NCBI RefSeq assembly: GCF_002939865.1 | Contig: NZ_MDEE01000033.1 | Location: 1-56,383, forward strand | Direction of reading: 5' to 3' | DNA: 56,383 nucleotides | Source: Xanthomonas dyei | GTDB taxonomy: Bacteria > Pseudomonadota > Gammaproteobacteria > Xanthomonadales > Xanthomonadaceae | Translations under genes and position numbers: made by a program | In this document: positions 10,063 through 18,960 of the stretch, piece by piece | Layout of the letters: each line of letters starts with the position of its first letter | How positions within the stretch are numbered: position 1 is the stretch's first letter | Notes under the pieces: model-generated | What the model saw: the letters and a program-made list of their open reading frames with translations, nothing else | Database searches by the model: none | Told to the model about the DNA's origin: nothing

Positions 10063-10091
10063 CACACGCCCCGGACTGGCCGGGGCGTGTG
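10063..10091 (-). terminator. Perfect 12-bp GC-rich hairpin downstream of receptor paralog 3
   Basis: CACACGCCCCGG (10063-10074) pairs exactly with CCGGGGCGTGTG (10080-10091) around a 5-base loop. It lies in the 348-base gap between the VOC gene and receptor 3, about 90 bases past the receptor stop codon. No U-tract follows on the minus strand, so termination is plausible but not certain. I see no gene in the rest of this gap. Confidence 0.5.
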
Positions 10092-10181
10092 GGCGAACAT
10101 CGATGTCGGTACTGCAGCGCCGCACAGCATCAACGTGCAGCCGCGTTCCATCGTCAGCCGTCGCTAGCGGCGTTGGCGGTG

Positions 10182-12560
10182 TTACCAGCGGTAGTTGATC
10201 CGCCCGTAGACATACGCACCGTTGAAGCCGAACGGCGACAGATTGCTGTACGGAAACTGCCCGCTGGTGGAGTTGGCGAAGTTGTTCTCGTCCGGATACT
10301 CGTCCAGCAGGTTGTCTGCGCCCAGCGTGAGCGTCCAGCGATCGACCTTGTAGCTGGCCGAGGCATCCACCACCCACTTGGCGCCGAAGGTCTGGTCGCT
10401 GATCGCCGCCGCCGGACGCGTGCTGTACTTGCCGTAGCGCGTGGCGCCCAGCGCCAGCGTCCAGTGCTCGGAATTCCAGCTGCCGTTGACCAGGAACTTG
10501 TCGCGCGGGAAGCCTTCTTCGATGCGACCGCGCTCGGTGCGGTCGATGCGCTCCAGGCTTAGTCCGTTGGCCGACAACGCCGCCGGATTGGCCGCCACGC
10601 TGCGCACCTCGGTTTCGGAATAGTTGTAACCGGCGGTCAGTTCCACGCTGCTGGCGGCCAGCTGCCAGCGGTAGCTGCCGACCACGTCCACACCGCGCGT
10701 GCGCGTATCCACCGCGTTGGTGAAGTAGCGCCCACCGTTGATGCCGAAGATGCCCTGCGCTTCCAGCAGGCTGCGCACGCCGGCACCGGTGAGGTTGGAC
10801 GACAGCACGATGCGGTCGTCCACGTCGATCTGGTAGGCATCGATGGTGAGGTAGAGCGCATCGGTGGGCTGCAACACCAGGCCAAGGCTGTAGGACAGCG
10901 AGGTTTCCGCATCCAGCGGTTCGGCACCGAAGGCGCGCGCCACGTTGCTATCGGCCGGGAAGGTGCGGATTTCGAACGGATTGGGGTTGCCGGCCAGGAA
11001 GGTGGTGCTGGTGGACTGGAAATACTGCTGCGCCAGCGACGGTGCGCGGAAGCCCGAGGCCACCGTGCCGCGCAACGCGATCTTGTCGGTGAACGCGTAG
11101 CGGCCGGACAACTTGCCCGAGGCCTGGCTGCCGAAGTCGTCGTAGTCTTCGTAGCGGCCGGCCAGGCCAGCGGAGAACTTGTCGGTGAAGTCGGCTTCCA
11201 GGTCGGCGTACAGCGCATAGCTGTTGCGCGAATACTGGCCCGACACGCTAGGGGCGAATCCGCCAAAGCCCTGCGCGCCACCGGCCAAGGTGCCGTTCTG
11301 CAGGTACGAACCCACTTCGCCCGGCGACTGGTTCCACTTTTCGTTGCGGTATTCGGCGCCGAAGGCCACCGTCACCGGATACGCCAGACCCCAGTCGAAA
11401 CCGCGCTTGACGTCCAGGTTGACGATGTTCTGCGTGGTCTCCAACGCGCCGTCGTAGAACGACATCGGCGAGGTTGGCCCCAGGCTCACGTTGAGCGTGT
11501 TGCGGGTGTGGAAATCGATGCGGTTGTAGCCGTAGTTGTAGCTGGCGTCCCAGTCCCAACCGCTGGCGGTGGAGCCGCGGACGCCGGCCACCAGCGAGCG
11601 GTCCTTGGCGTAGCTCTGGATTTCCGGCAAAAAGCCCTGCGGGTAGATCGACAGGATGTTCTGGCTGCTGCCCGGCGCGCGGAAGAACGCGAACGAGGTG
11701 ATGTCGCGGTTGCTGGCGGTGGCGAACGCGTAGCCGGTGATGCTGTCGCTGAACTGGTATTCGGTATTGAGCGAGGCGGCCTGCGCGTTGACGTCGGGGT
11801 CGCCGATCTTGAATGCCTTCTGGCCCACGGCCGGCTGCGACACGCTGGGCGCGCCGGCATAGCCGCGGGCGCGGTCGGTCGGGTCCTGCTGATTGAGCTG
11901 GGCGGCCACATGCAGCCAGCCGCGGTCGCCGCCGTAGGCCACGCCGGTGTCGCCGGACAGCTCGTAGTTGTTGCCGTCGCCGGCCGAATACTGGCCGAAC
12001 CCGGCCTGCAGGCTGCCGCCCTTTTCCGCGCCCTTGAGCACGATGTTGACCACGCCGGCGATGGCATCGGAGCCGTATTGCGCCGACGCGCCGTCGCGCA
12101 GCACTTCCACCCGCGCGATCGCCGCCACCGGGATGGTGTTCAGATCCACCGCCGCCGCGCCGCGGCCGATGGTGCCATTGAGATTGAGCAGCGACGAGGT
12201 ATGGCGGCGTTTGCCGTTGACCAGCACCAGCACCTGGTCGGGCGACAAGCCGCGCAGCTGGGCCGGGCGGATCGCGCTGGTGCCGTCGCTCAGCGCCGGG
12301 CGCGGGAAGTTCAGCGACGGCAGCGCGCGCGCCAGCGCGGTGGCCAGTTCCGGGGTGCCGGTGGCCTGCAGCGACTCGGCGCTGATGATGTCGATCGGCG
12401 ATTGCGACTCGGCCACGGTGCGGTCGGCCACGCGGGTGCCGGTGACGATGACCGTATCCAGGGTATTGGCGGTGGCCGGCGCGGCGTCCTGCGCCAGGGC
12501 GGGAGACGCAATCAGTGCAGCGACCACGGCGGTCGCAAGCAAGGACAGGGGGTGATTCAT
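10182..12560 (-). CDS. TonB-dependent receptor, tandem paralog 3
   Basis: A 792-residue TonB-dependent outer-membrane receptor. The signal peptide begins MNHPLSLLATAVVAAL and ends near SPALAQ. A TonB-box-like DTVIVTGTR follows, then the plug (LRGLSPDQVLVLVNGKR; EVLRDGASAQYGSDAIAG) and a beta-barrel ending AYVYGRINYRW. The ATG at 12558-12560 is preceded by GGAG in the same context (CGGAGTTGT) as paralog 2, so the duplication seems to have included the translation start region. It is transcribed divergently from the ABC-F gene. Substrate unknown. Confidence 0.94.
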   Translation of the reverse strand: MNHPLSLLATAVVAALIASPALAQDAAPATANTLDTVIVTGTRVADRTVAESQSPIDIISAESLQATGTPELATALARALPSLNFPRPALSDGTSAIRPAQLRGLSPDQVLVLVNGKRRHTSSLLNLNGTIGRGAAAVDLNTIPVAAIARVEVLRDGASAQYGSDAIAGVVNIVLKGAEKGGSLQAGFGQYSAGDGNNYELSGDTGVAYGGDRGWLHVAAQLNQQDPTDRARGYAGAPSVSQPAVGQKAFKIGDPDVNAQAASLNTEYQFSDSITGYAFATASNRDITSFAFFRAPGSSQNILSIYPQGFLPEIQSYAKDRSLVAGVRGSTASGWDWDASYNYGYNRIDFHTRNTLNVSLGPTSPMSFYDGALETTQNIVNLDVKRGFDWGLAYPVTVAFGAEYRNEKWNQSPGEVGSYLQNGTLAGGAQGFGGFAPSVSGQYSRNSYALYADLEADFTDKFSAGLAGRYEDYDDFGSQASGKLSGRYAFTDKIALRGTVASGFRAPSLAQQYFQSTSTTFLAGNPNPFEIRTFPADSNVARAFGAEPLDAETSLSYSLGLVLQPTDALYLTIDAYQIDVDDRIVLSSNLTGAGVRSLLEAQGIFGINGGRYFTNAVDTRTRGVDVVGSYRWQLAASSVELTAGYNYSETEVRSVAANPAALSANGLSLERIDRTERGRIEEGFPRDKFLVNGSWNSEHWTLALGATRYGKYSTRPAAAISDQTFGAKWVVDASASYKVDRWTLTLGADNLLDEYPDENNFANSTSGQFPYSNLSPFGFNGAYVYGRINYRW

Positions 12561-12741
12561 GACAACTCCGAAAACGGCAGCCCGAGCGGGGCCAACTAGA
12601 CTGGGCGGGTGGCGATCACGGCCGTGCGAAGCGCACGTGTCGTCCAACTTGAAGGCGCTAATTATTCGTTAACGCTAGAATGGCGTCGCAGGAATGCTGC
12701 TCATCTGCTCATTCCTTTTCGTTCTATCGGACTGTCCATCA

Positions 12742-14655
12742 ATGATTTCCCTGCGCAACTTCTCCATGCGACGCGGCGAGCGTCTGCTGTTGTCCAACGT
12801 CGACCTGACCATGCATGCCGGCTACCGCGTCGGCGTGGTGGGGCGGAACGGTACCGGTAAGTCCAGCCTGTTCGCCGCGGTGAAGGGCGAGCTGGAGGCC
12901 GACAAGGGCGACGTGGATCTGCCCGGCAAGGTGCGCACCGCCAGCGTCTCGCAGGAAACCCCGTCGTTGCCGGACCCGGCGCTGTCGTTCGTGCTCGGCG
13001 GCGATATCGAGGTATCCGCGGTGCTGCAGGAAGAAGCGGCAGCCACCGCGCGCGAAGACTGGGAAGCGGTCGCCAATGCGCACCAGAAGATGGCCGAACT
13101 CGGCGCTTACGATGCCGAAGCGCGTGCCGGCAAGCTGCTGCACGGCCTGGGCTTCCCGGCCGACACGCACCACCGCGCGGTGTCGTCGTTCTCCGGCGGC
13201 TGGCGGGTGCGGTTGAACCTGGCGCGCGCGCTGATGATGCCCAGCGACCTGCTGCTGCTGGACGAGCCGACCAATCACTTGGACATGGACGCGGTGCTGT
13301 GGCTGGAGCAATGGCTGCTCAAGTACCCGGGCACCTTGCTGTTGATCAGCCATGACCGCGAGTTTCTGGACAACGTGGCCACCCACACGCTGCATCTGCA
13401 TGGCGGCACCGCCAAGCTGTACGTCGGCGGCTACACTGATTTCGAGCGTCAGCGCATCGAACACCTGCGCCAGCAGCAGATCGCGCACGACAAGGAACAG
13501 ACCGAGCGCGCGCATTTGCAGAGCTTCATCGACCGCTTCAAGGCGCAGGCCAGCAAGGCGACGCAGGCGCAGAGCCGCATGAAGCGTCTGGCCAAGATGG
13601 CCGGCACCGAGGCGGTGCGCGCCGAGCGCGAATTCCGCATCCAGTTCGCGCAGCCCAATCGGCTGCCGTTTTCGCTGATTCGATTGAACCATCTGCAAGC
13701 GGGCTATCCCGCTACCCTTCCCCCGCAAACGGGGGAAGGTGCCCGGAGGGCGGATGGGGGGAGCGCCGCGACCGTCATCCTGCACGACGTCGGATTCGGC
13801 CTGGAGGCCGGCGATCGCATCGGTCTGCTCGGTCCCAACGGTGCGGGCAAGACCACGCTGGTCAAGACCCTGGTCGGCGAGCTGGCGCCGCTGGCGGGCG
13901 AGCGCAATGCGCATCCGGACCTGCGCATCGGCTACTTCGCCCAGCACACGGTGGAGTCGCTGCACGAAGGCCAATCGCCGATGGATCACTTCCGCGATCT
14001 GTCGCCGGATGGCGCCAATCAGGCGTTCCGCGATTTCCTGGGTAAATGGAATTTCGCCGGCGACCGCGCCTTCGAAGTGGTGGACGGCTTCTCCGGTGGC
14101 GAGCGTGCGCGCCTGGCGTTGGCGTTGATCGCCTGGCAGCAGCCCAACGTGCTGCTGCTCGACGAACCGACCAACCATTTGGATCTTGAAATGCGCGAGG
14201 CCCTGGCCGAGGCGCTGAGCGACTTCGAAGGCGCCATCGTGATGGTCTCGCACGACCGCCATCTGATCGGCCTGGTCTGCGACAGTTTCTGGCGGGTGGC
14301 CGATGGCGTGGTCGAGCCGTTCGATGGCGATCTGGACGAATATGCCGCCTGGCTGCGCAGCCGCCCGGCCGCGCAAGGCACCAAGCAGAAGATGGCCGAA
14401 GTGGCACCGACCCCGCCACCGCCGACCAAACCGCTGCCGCCGAAAAAAGCCGTCAACCCGCACAAGCTGGCCAGCGCTGAAAAGCGCGTGGGCGAGCTGG
14501 AAGCGCTGCTGGCAGAGCTCGACCGCGAACTGGCCAACCCGCGTAACTACGCCGACACCGACAAGATGGCGGTGCTGGGCCGCGACCGCGAGGCGACGGC
14601 GCAGCAGCTGGCTACAGCGGAAGCGGCGTGGATGGAGTTGATCGAGAGCGCGTAA
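12742..14655 (+). CDS. ABC-F family ATPase (YheS/Uup-like) with in-frame repeat insertion
   Basis: A 637-residue soluble ABC-F protein with two ATP-binding domains and no membrane segment; relatives act on ribosomes. Domain 1 has Walker A GRNGTGKSS, signature FSGGW and Walker B LLLDEPTNHLD. Domain 2 has GPNGAGKTT, FSGGERARL and LLLDEPTNHLD. The tail is a Lys/Glu/Ala-rich coiled coil. The ATG at 12742 (MISLRNFSMRRG) fits the family; an upstream ATG at 12694 would add an unrelated hydrophobic stretch. Residues about 325-341, just before domain 2, are encoded by a copy of an intergenic palindromic repeat found elsewhere in this window, which adds a Gly/Arg/Pro-rich insert. Confidence 0.93.
   Translation: MISLRNFSMRRGERLLLSNVDLTMHAGYRVGVVGRNGTGKSSLFAAVKGELEADKGDVDLPGKVRTASVSQETPSLPDPALSFVLGGDIEVSAVLQEEAAATAREDWEAVANAHQKMAELGAYDAEARAGKLLHGLGFPADTHHRAVSSFSGGWRVRLNLARALMMPSDLLLLDEPTNHLDMDAVLWLEQWLLKYPGTLLLISHDREFLDNVATHTLHLHGGTAKLYVGGYTDFERQRIEHLRQQQIAHDKEQTERAHLQSFIDRFKAQASKATQAQSRMKRLAKMAGTEAVRAEREFRIQFAQPNRLPFSLIRLNHLQAGYPATLPPQTGEGARRADGGSAATVILHDVGFGLEAGDRIGLLGPNGAGKTTLVKTLVGELAPLAGERNAHPDLRIGYFAQHTVESLHEGQSPMDHFRDLSPDGANQAFRDFLGKWNFAGDRAFEVVDGFSGGERARLALALIAWQQPNVLLLDEPTNHLDLEMREALAEALSDFEGAIVMVSHDRHLIGLVCDSFWRVADGVVEPFDGDLDEYAAWLRSRPAAQGTKQKMAEVAPTPPPPTKPLPPKKAVNPHKLASAEKRVGELEALLAELDRELANPRNYADTDKMAVLGRDREATAQQLATAEAAWMELIESA
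13715..13761 (+). repeat. Palindromic repeat R1 inserted inside the ABC-F coding sequence
   Basis: This 47-base stretch reads CCCTTCCCCCGC, a four-base loop, GGGGGAAGG, then GCCCGGAGGG and CGGATGGGGGG. It matches, with a few changes, the intergenic copies near 22188-22233 and 22333-22379. It is read in frame and encodes TLPPQTGEGARRADGGS, which does not resemble ABC-F linkers. The reading frame is intact on both sides. Confidence 0.85.
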
Positions 14656-14705
14656 CGCGCAGGCGTTACGATGCGCGTCGGGCCAAGCACAAGGAAGGAG
14701 CGAAC

Positions 14706-15206
14706 ATGATCAGCGTCACCATCAGTCTGGAAGACCATCTGGCCGCACAGCGCCTGCATGCACGGCAGACGGCCAAGCTGTTGATCGTGTTCCTGGTGGT
14801 CCTGCTACTGATCGGAGCGGGTTTGCTGCAACTGATCGGGGCCAGCGAAATCATCGGCCCGGTGCTGATCGGCGCCGGGGGCGGCGGCTTGATCGGCCTG
14901 GTGTTGTTGCACGTCTGGGGCTTGCCGCGGAAGATCAAACGCCTGCACGCCCAGCAGGCCTCGCTGCGGTATGCCTACACGTTTGCGTGGGACGAGACCG
15001 GGCTGGAGATCACCTGGGCGGACGGGCGGCTGCGCCGGCCCTGGTCCGATTACATCCGCTACCGCGAGAACGAGCGCGTGCTGCTGCTGTATCACAACGA
15101 CCGCTTGTTCGAACTGTTCGCCCCGCATTGGTTTGCCGACCAGGCGCACTACGAGGCGTTTCGCCAGGTGGCGGTGCAGGGGATCGAGGCGTCCGCGCGC
15201 CGCTGA
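14706..15206 (+). CDS. YcxB-like domain membrane protein
   Basis: A 166-residue protein with two adjacent transmembrane helices at about residues 22-70 (LLIVFLVVLLLIGAGLLQLI, then a Gly-rich second helix), followed by a C-terminal soluble segment resembling YcxB domains (WDETGLEITWADGRLRRPWS; ERVLLLYHNDRLFELFAPHW). Function is not known for the family. The ATG at 14706 has AAGGAAGGAG upstream. It follows the ABC-F gene by 50 bases and is itself followed by a decayed copy of the ABC-F 3' end, so this spot has been rearranged. Confidence 0.75.
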   Translation: MISVTISLEDHLAAQRLHARQTAKLLIVFLVVLLLIGAGLLQLIGASEIIGPVLIGAGGGGLIGLVLLHVWGLPRKIKRLHAQQASLRYAYTFAWDETGLEITWADGRLRRPWSDYIRYRENERVLLLYHNDRLFELFAPHWFADQAHYEAFRQVAVQGIEASARR

Positions 15207-15263
15207 GCGGGTCGTTGAGTTCGCTCAGCCGGAGCGCTGTTGCTCGGCCACCATCCAGTCGCG

Positions 15264-15364
15264 CAACCAAGATGGCGGTACCGGGCCGCAACCGCGAGGC
15301 GGCGGCGCAGCGGCTGGCCGCAGCGGATGCGACGTGGATGGAGCTGCTGGACGGGGCGGACTGA
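15264..15364 (+). pseudogene. Duplicated remnant of the ABC-F gene 3' end
   Basis: The translation reads KMAVPGRNREAAAQRLAAAD then ATWMELLDGAD and a stop. It mirrors the genuine ABC-F C-terminus (KMAVLGRDREATAQQLATAE, AAWMELIESA, stop). Nucleotide similarity over about 95 bases is obvious by eye, with scattered substitutions. No start codon or upstream homology accompanies it, so it cannot be a functional gene alone. It is separated from the true 3' end by the YcxB-like gene. The rest of 15207-15566 holds no gene I recognise. Confidence 0.8.
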
Positions 15365-15566
15365 CAGCGCTGGCTGGCCGATTGCCGCGCTACACGCCGC
15401 AGCGCGGCCTCGCGCGGATCACGCGCTGCTTGCTGCTTGCTGATGCAGCACGCGCCGCAGCGCGGCGTCCGCCATACATGACGGCCTGATGCCGGAACCG
15501 CGCCGCTGAGCACGGCGCCTCGCCTCGCCGCCGCCGTCAATCACACGGCGCGGTCCACGCCTGCAC

Positions 15567-16832
15567 TCACTTTGCCCGCAGACGCGTCAGCAACGAGGTG
15601 CTGGCGTAAGCATCCTGCGGCAATCCCTGGCTGCGCTGAAATGCACGGATGCCCTGGCGCGTCTGCGGCCCCAGCGCACCGTCGACTCCGCCGACGTCGA
15701 AGCCCTTGTCGGTCAGCCGTTGCTGCATTTCGGTGATGGCATCCACGCTGTTGAGCGGTGGATCGTCCTTCGGCCAGGGCTGCGCGACCCCGGCGCCGCC
15801 CGCATAGCCATCGGCCAACAACCCCACCGCCAGCGCGTAGGCGGTGGAATTGTTGTAGCGGAGAATGCTGCGGAAATTGTCGAACACCAGGAAGGCCGGC
15901 CCGCGATAGCCGGTGGGCAGCAGCACCGAGGCCTGTTCCTGGGCCAGGGCCGGCGCAATTGGCTTGTCCGCACACAGCACGCCCTGGCGTTGCCAGTCGG
16001 CGACGGTCTTCTTGATCGTCATATCTGCCTGCGCGTAGTCGAAGTCGGCCGCTAGGTGAACCTCCTGGCCCCACGGCAGGCGGCTGTTCCAGTTGCTCTT
16101 GTTGAGATAATTCGCAGCAGAGCCCAACGCATCTGCACTGGAGCGCCAGACGTCGCGCGTGTGATCCCCATCGGCGTCGACGGCATAGTCGCGGTAAGTG
16201 CTGGGAATGAATTGCGTCTGTCCCATGGCACCGGCCCACGAACCCACCAGTTGCGACCTGTCGATCCCTTTCTCCGTTTGCAGGATCTGCAAGGCGGCGA
16301 GCAGTTGCGCGTTGCCATAGCGTGTACGCCGGCCCGAGTGCGCCAGCGTTGCCAGTGAGCGGATCACGTAGCGGTCGCCGATCTGTGCGCCGTAGTCGCT
16401 TTCCATGCTCCAGATTGCGGTCAGGATGCGTGGATCCACGCCGTACTGCCGCTGCAGCTGCTCGAACAGCGTGCGCTTGCTGACCAGCAGTTGCTGGCCC
16501 TGCTGGATGCGCGAGGGCGTGACCCGGCCGTCGAGATACTCCCACAGGTATTGGGTGAACTCGGGCTGCTGCTGATCCAGCGCATGCACGGACGGGTCGG
16601 CGGTGACGCCGGCAAACGCGGTGTCCAGTGTGGTGGTCTCGATGCCGGCGGCAAGCGCGCGCTGGCGAAAATCGACGAGCCATTGTTCAAAGCTTTGGGT
16701 CGTCGCAGGATCCTGTTCGGCGGCGGCAGGAGTTGCGGAGCTGGGCGCGGTGACTTGTGCGGCGGCGTGGGTCGCGGTCATGCACGCGCCGGCAAGGATC
16801 CATAGACGAAGATGCTGCGAGAGGGGTTTCAT
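15567..16832 (-). CDS. Lytic murein transglycosylase, MltB-like, with peptidoglycan-binding domain
   Basis: A 421-residue exported enzyme that cleaves peptidoglycan glycan strands. It begins with a signal peptide (MKPLSQHLRLWILAGACMTA, cut near THAAAQ) with no clear lipobox Cys. The catalytic SLT_2-type domain covers roughly residues 45-345, with the probable catalytic Glu in WSMESDYGAQIG and a second family motif near GSWAGAMGQTQFIPSTY. A C-terminal peptidoglycan-binding_1 repeat follows (MQQRLTDKGFDVGGVDGALG). Start chosen at ATG 16832, which gives the signal peptide; ATGs further upstream add only a few polar residues. Confidence 0.92.
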   Translation of the reverse strand: MKPLSQHLRLWILAGACMTATHAAAQVTAPSSATPAAAEQDPATTQSFEQWLVDFRQRALAAGIETTTLDTAFAGVTADPSVHALDQQQPEFTQYLWEYLDGRVTPSRIQQGQQLLVSKRTLFEQLQRQYGVDPRILTAIWSMESDYGAQIGDRYVIRSLATLAHSGRRTRYGNAQLLAALQILQTEKGIDRSQLVGSWAGAMGQTQFIPSTYRDYAVDADGDHTRDVWRSSADALGSAANYLNKSNWNSRLPWGQEVHLAADFDYAQADMTIKKTVADWQRQGVLCADKPIAPALAQEQASVLLPTGYRGPAFLVFDNFRSILRYNNSTAYALAVGLLADGYAGGAGVAQPWPKDDPPLNSVDAITEMQQRLTDKGFDVGGVDGALGPQTRQGIRAFQRSQGLPQDAYASTSLLTRLRAK

Positions 16833-16962
16833 GGGCATGCCTCGGACTGACGATGGCATGCATGCTAGTTGTCGTGTTGCCGAAATAAAGCTATGGCAGC
16901 TATTCGTTTTTGCGCTGTATTTCAGTGCGGAATCAATTGCGGCGTGCGCCAGGCCACTGTGT

Positions 16963-17832
16963 TCACGTCGACAGCGTGCGCACCAGCCAGCGGTGAAAGC
17001 CGAGCGCAGGGCCGCCGGCCGGCCGCGAACGCAGATGCGTCAGCCAATAACGCCCAGCGTCGATCTGGATCGGGAACGGGCACACCAGGCGCCCGGCATC
17101 CAGGTCCTGGCGAAACATCGGCAACGGCAATAACGCCACGCCGGCACCGGCTGCCGCCGCGCTGGCCAGGGTCAACGACGAATCGAACATCGTCCCGCGT
17201 GCGGCGACCTCGGCCACGCCCGCCGCGCGAAACCATTGCGGCCATTCGTCCAGGCGGTACGAGCGCAATAACGGCAAGTGCGCCAGATCGGCCGGCGTGC
17301 GCAGGCCACGCGCCATGCTGGGCGCGCACACCGGCGCAAACGGCGCCTCCATCAGCGCATGGGAGATCTGGCCCTGCCAGTCGCCGTCGCCGAAACGGAT
17401 CGCCAGATCCAGCCCTTCGCCTGCCAGATCGACCCGGTTGTTATGGGTGGACAGGCGTAATTCGATATCCGGGTGCGCGGCATGAAACGCCGGCAATCGC
17501 GGCAGCAGCCAGCCGGTGGCGAAGGTGCCCACCACGCCCACGCTGAGCACTTCGCGATAGCGCCCATCGGCAAAGCGTTCCAGGGTGGCGGCGATGCGGT
17601 CGAAGGCCTCGCCGAGCACCGGTGCCAGCGCCGCCCCTTCGTCGGTGAGCGCCACACCGCGTGGCAAGCGGTGAAACAGGCTGGTGCCCAGCTGCTGTTC
17701 CAATGCCTTGATCTGGTGGCTGAGCGCGGCCTGGCTCACGCACAACTCGCCGGCTGCGCGGGTCAGGTTCTGATGACGTGCGGCCGCCTCGAAGGCGCGC
17801 AGGGCATTGAGCGGAAGGCGAGGGCGGGGCAT
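16963..17832 (-). CDS. ampR: LysR-family regulator, AmpR-like
   Basis: A 289-residue LysR-type transcription factor. The N-terminal winged helix-turn-helix begins PRPRLPLNALRAFEAAARHQ and contains AAGELCVSQAALSHQIKALE, the wording typical of AmpR/GcvA-type members. The C-terminal co-inducer domain follows. It is divergent from a class A beta-lactamase with 100 bases between start codons, the classical ampR-bla arrangement. There AmpR senses muropeptides from cell-wall recycling and induces bla when beta-lactams are present. The regulatory role is inferred from family and position. Confidence 0.88.
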   Translation of the reverse strand: MPRPRLPLNALRAFEAAARHQNLTRAAGELCVSQAALSHQIKALEQQLGTSLFHRLPRGVALTDEGAALAPVLGEAFDRIAATLERFADGRYREVLSVGVVGTFATGWLLPRLPAFHAAHPDIELRLSTHNNRVDLAGEGLDLAIRFGDGDWQGQISHALMEAPFAPVCAPSMARGLRTPADLAHLPLLRSYRLDEWPQWFRAAGVAEVAARGTMFDSSLTLASAAAAGAGVALLPLPMFRQDLDAGRLVCPFPIQIDAGRYWLTHLRSRPAGGPALGFHRWLVRTLST

Positions 17833-17932
17833 GCGTAGAGATTAGTTGAATTCATGCCAGGGATCGAAACATCGCAATTCTCCGGCTGCCGGCCTGCGCC
17901 GATACTGCGGGCTCTCCCGAGGAGGCTGGCCC
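17833..17932. promoter_or_regulatory. ampR-bla divergent intergenic regulatory region
   Basis: The 100 bases between the start codons of the divergent LysR regulator and beta-lactamase genes should hold both promoters and the LysR-type (T-N11-A) operator. GAGGAGG at about 17919-17925 is the ribosome binding site for the lactamase. I cannot pick the operator bases with confidence. Confidence 0.6.
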
Positions 17933-18844
17933 ATGTTGAACCGTCGACAATTCTTGTGCGCAACCGGCGCGAGCGTGCTGCTTGCGGTGTCCCGACCCGC
18001 ATGGGCGCTGACTCCCGCAATGTTGCCGGGCGACGTGTTGCGAGCGGAATGGGCCGAGATCGAACGCCGCAGTGGCGGCCGCCTGGGCATCGGCCTGCTC
18101 GACAGCGCCACCGGCAAACGCATCGGCCAGCGTGAGGACGAGCGCTTCCCGATGTGCAGTACCTTCAAATTTGTATTGGCTGCGGCGGTGCTGCAGCGGG
18201 TGGACAAAGGCGAGCTGACGCTGGCGCAGCGGGTCAAGATCCGCGCCTCCGACATGCTTTCGCATGCGCCGGTCACCGAGCGGCATGTCGGCGGGTCGCT
18301 GAGCGTGGCCGAGTTGTGCCGCGCCACCATGATCTACAGCGACAACCCGGCCGCCAATCTGCTGTTCCCGCTGGTTGGCGAGCCGGCCGGGCTGACTGCG
18401 TTTTTGCGGGGGATCGGCGATACGCACACCCGCAGCGACCGCCACGAGCCGGAAATGAACCGCTATGCCGAAGGCGAACCGCGCGACACCACCACGCCTG
18501 CGGCAATGGCCGCCACGCTGCGCACGCTGCTGCTCGGCAACGCGCTGCAGCCTGCCTCGCGCAAACAACTGGCCGACTGGATGATCGATAACCGCACCGG
18601 CGATACCTGCCTGCGCGCCGGTCTGCCGCACGACTGGAAGATCGGCGACAAGACCGGCAGCAACGGCACCGACACCCGCAACGACATCGCGATCCTGTGG
18701 CCGCCAAAGGGCAGGGCACCGCTATTGCTGACGACGTACTTGAACGGCGCCAAGGTCGACGATGCTGGGCGCGATGCGGCGTTGAAGGCGGTCGCAGCCG
18801 CCGTCGCGGACGCTGTCACTGCGGTGGACCTGTTCGCGCGATGA
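17933..18844 (+). CDS. bla: Class A beta-lactamase with Tat-like signal
   Basis: A 303-residue periplasmic serine beta-lactamase that hydrolyses beta-lactam antibiotics. All class A motifs are present: the active-site serine in STFK (within MCSTFKF), SDN in YSDNPAA, the general-base Glu in EPEMN, and KTG in DKTGSNG. The signal peptide starts MLNRRQFLCATGASVLLAVS; the NRRQFL stretch is a twin-arginine motif, so export by Tat is likely. The start is fixed by GAGGAGG seven bases upstream; the open frame extends further upstream, but that part is not signal-like. Regulated, by inference, by the divergent AmpR-like protein. The substrate spectrum cannot be read from these motifs. Confidence 0.94.
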   Translation: MLNRRQFLCATGASVLLAVSRPAWALTPAMLPGDVLRAEWAEIERRSGGRLGIGLLDSATGKRIGQREDERFPMCSTFKFVLAAAVLQRVDKGELTLAQRVKIRASDMLSHAPVTERHVGGSLSVAELCRATMIYSDNPAANLLFPLVGEPAGLTAFLRGIGDTHTRSDRHEPEMNRYAEGEPRDTTTPAAMAATLRTLLLGNALQPASRKQLADWMIDNRTGDTCLRAGLPHDWKIGDKTGSNGTDTRNDIAILWPPKGRAPLLLTTYLNGAKVDDAGRDAALKAVAAAVADAVTAVDLFAR

Positions 18845-18960
18845 CGGCCGGCGTGGCGGCGCTCGCCATCGGATCGCAACGCCCCCGTGCTTGCCGGCTT
18901 CATTTCGCGTGTCAGTCCGCAACGTGCTTCCTGTTCCGCTTCCACTCTTGAGGTTCGACG

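Noticed and set aside
12739..14463. 574-codon frame antisense to the ABC-F gene
   Set aside because: The translation is His/Arg/Gln-rich with no domain. The plus-strand ABC-F frame has complete ATPase motifs.
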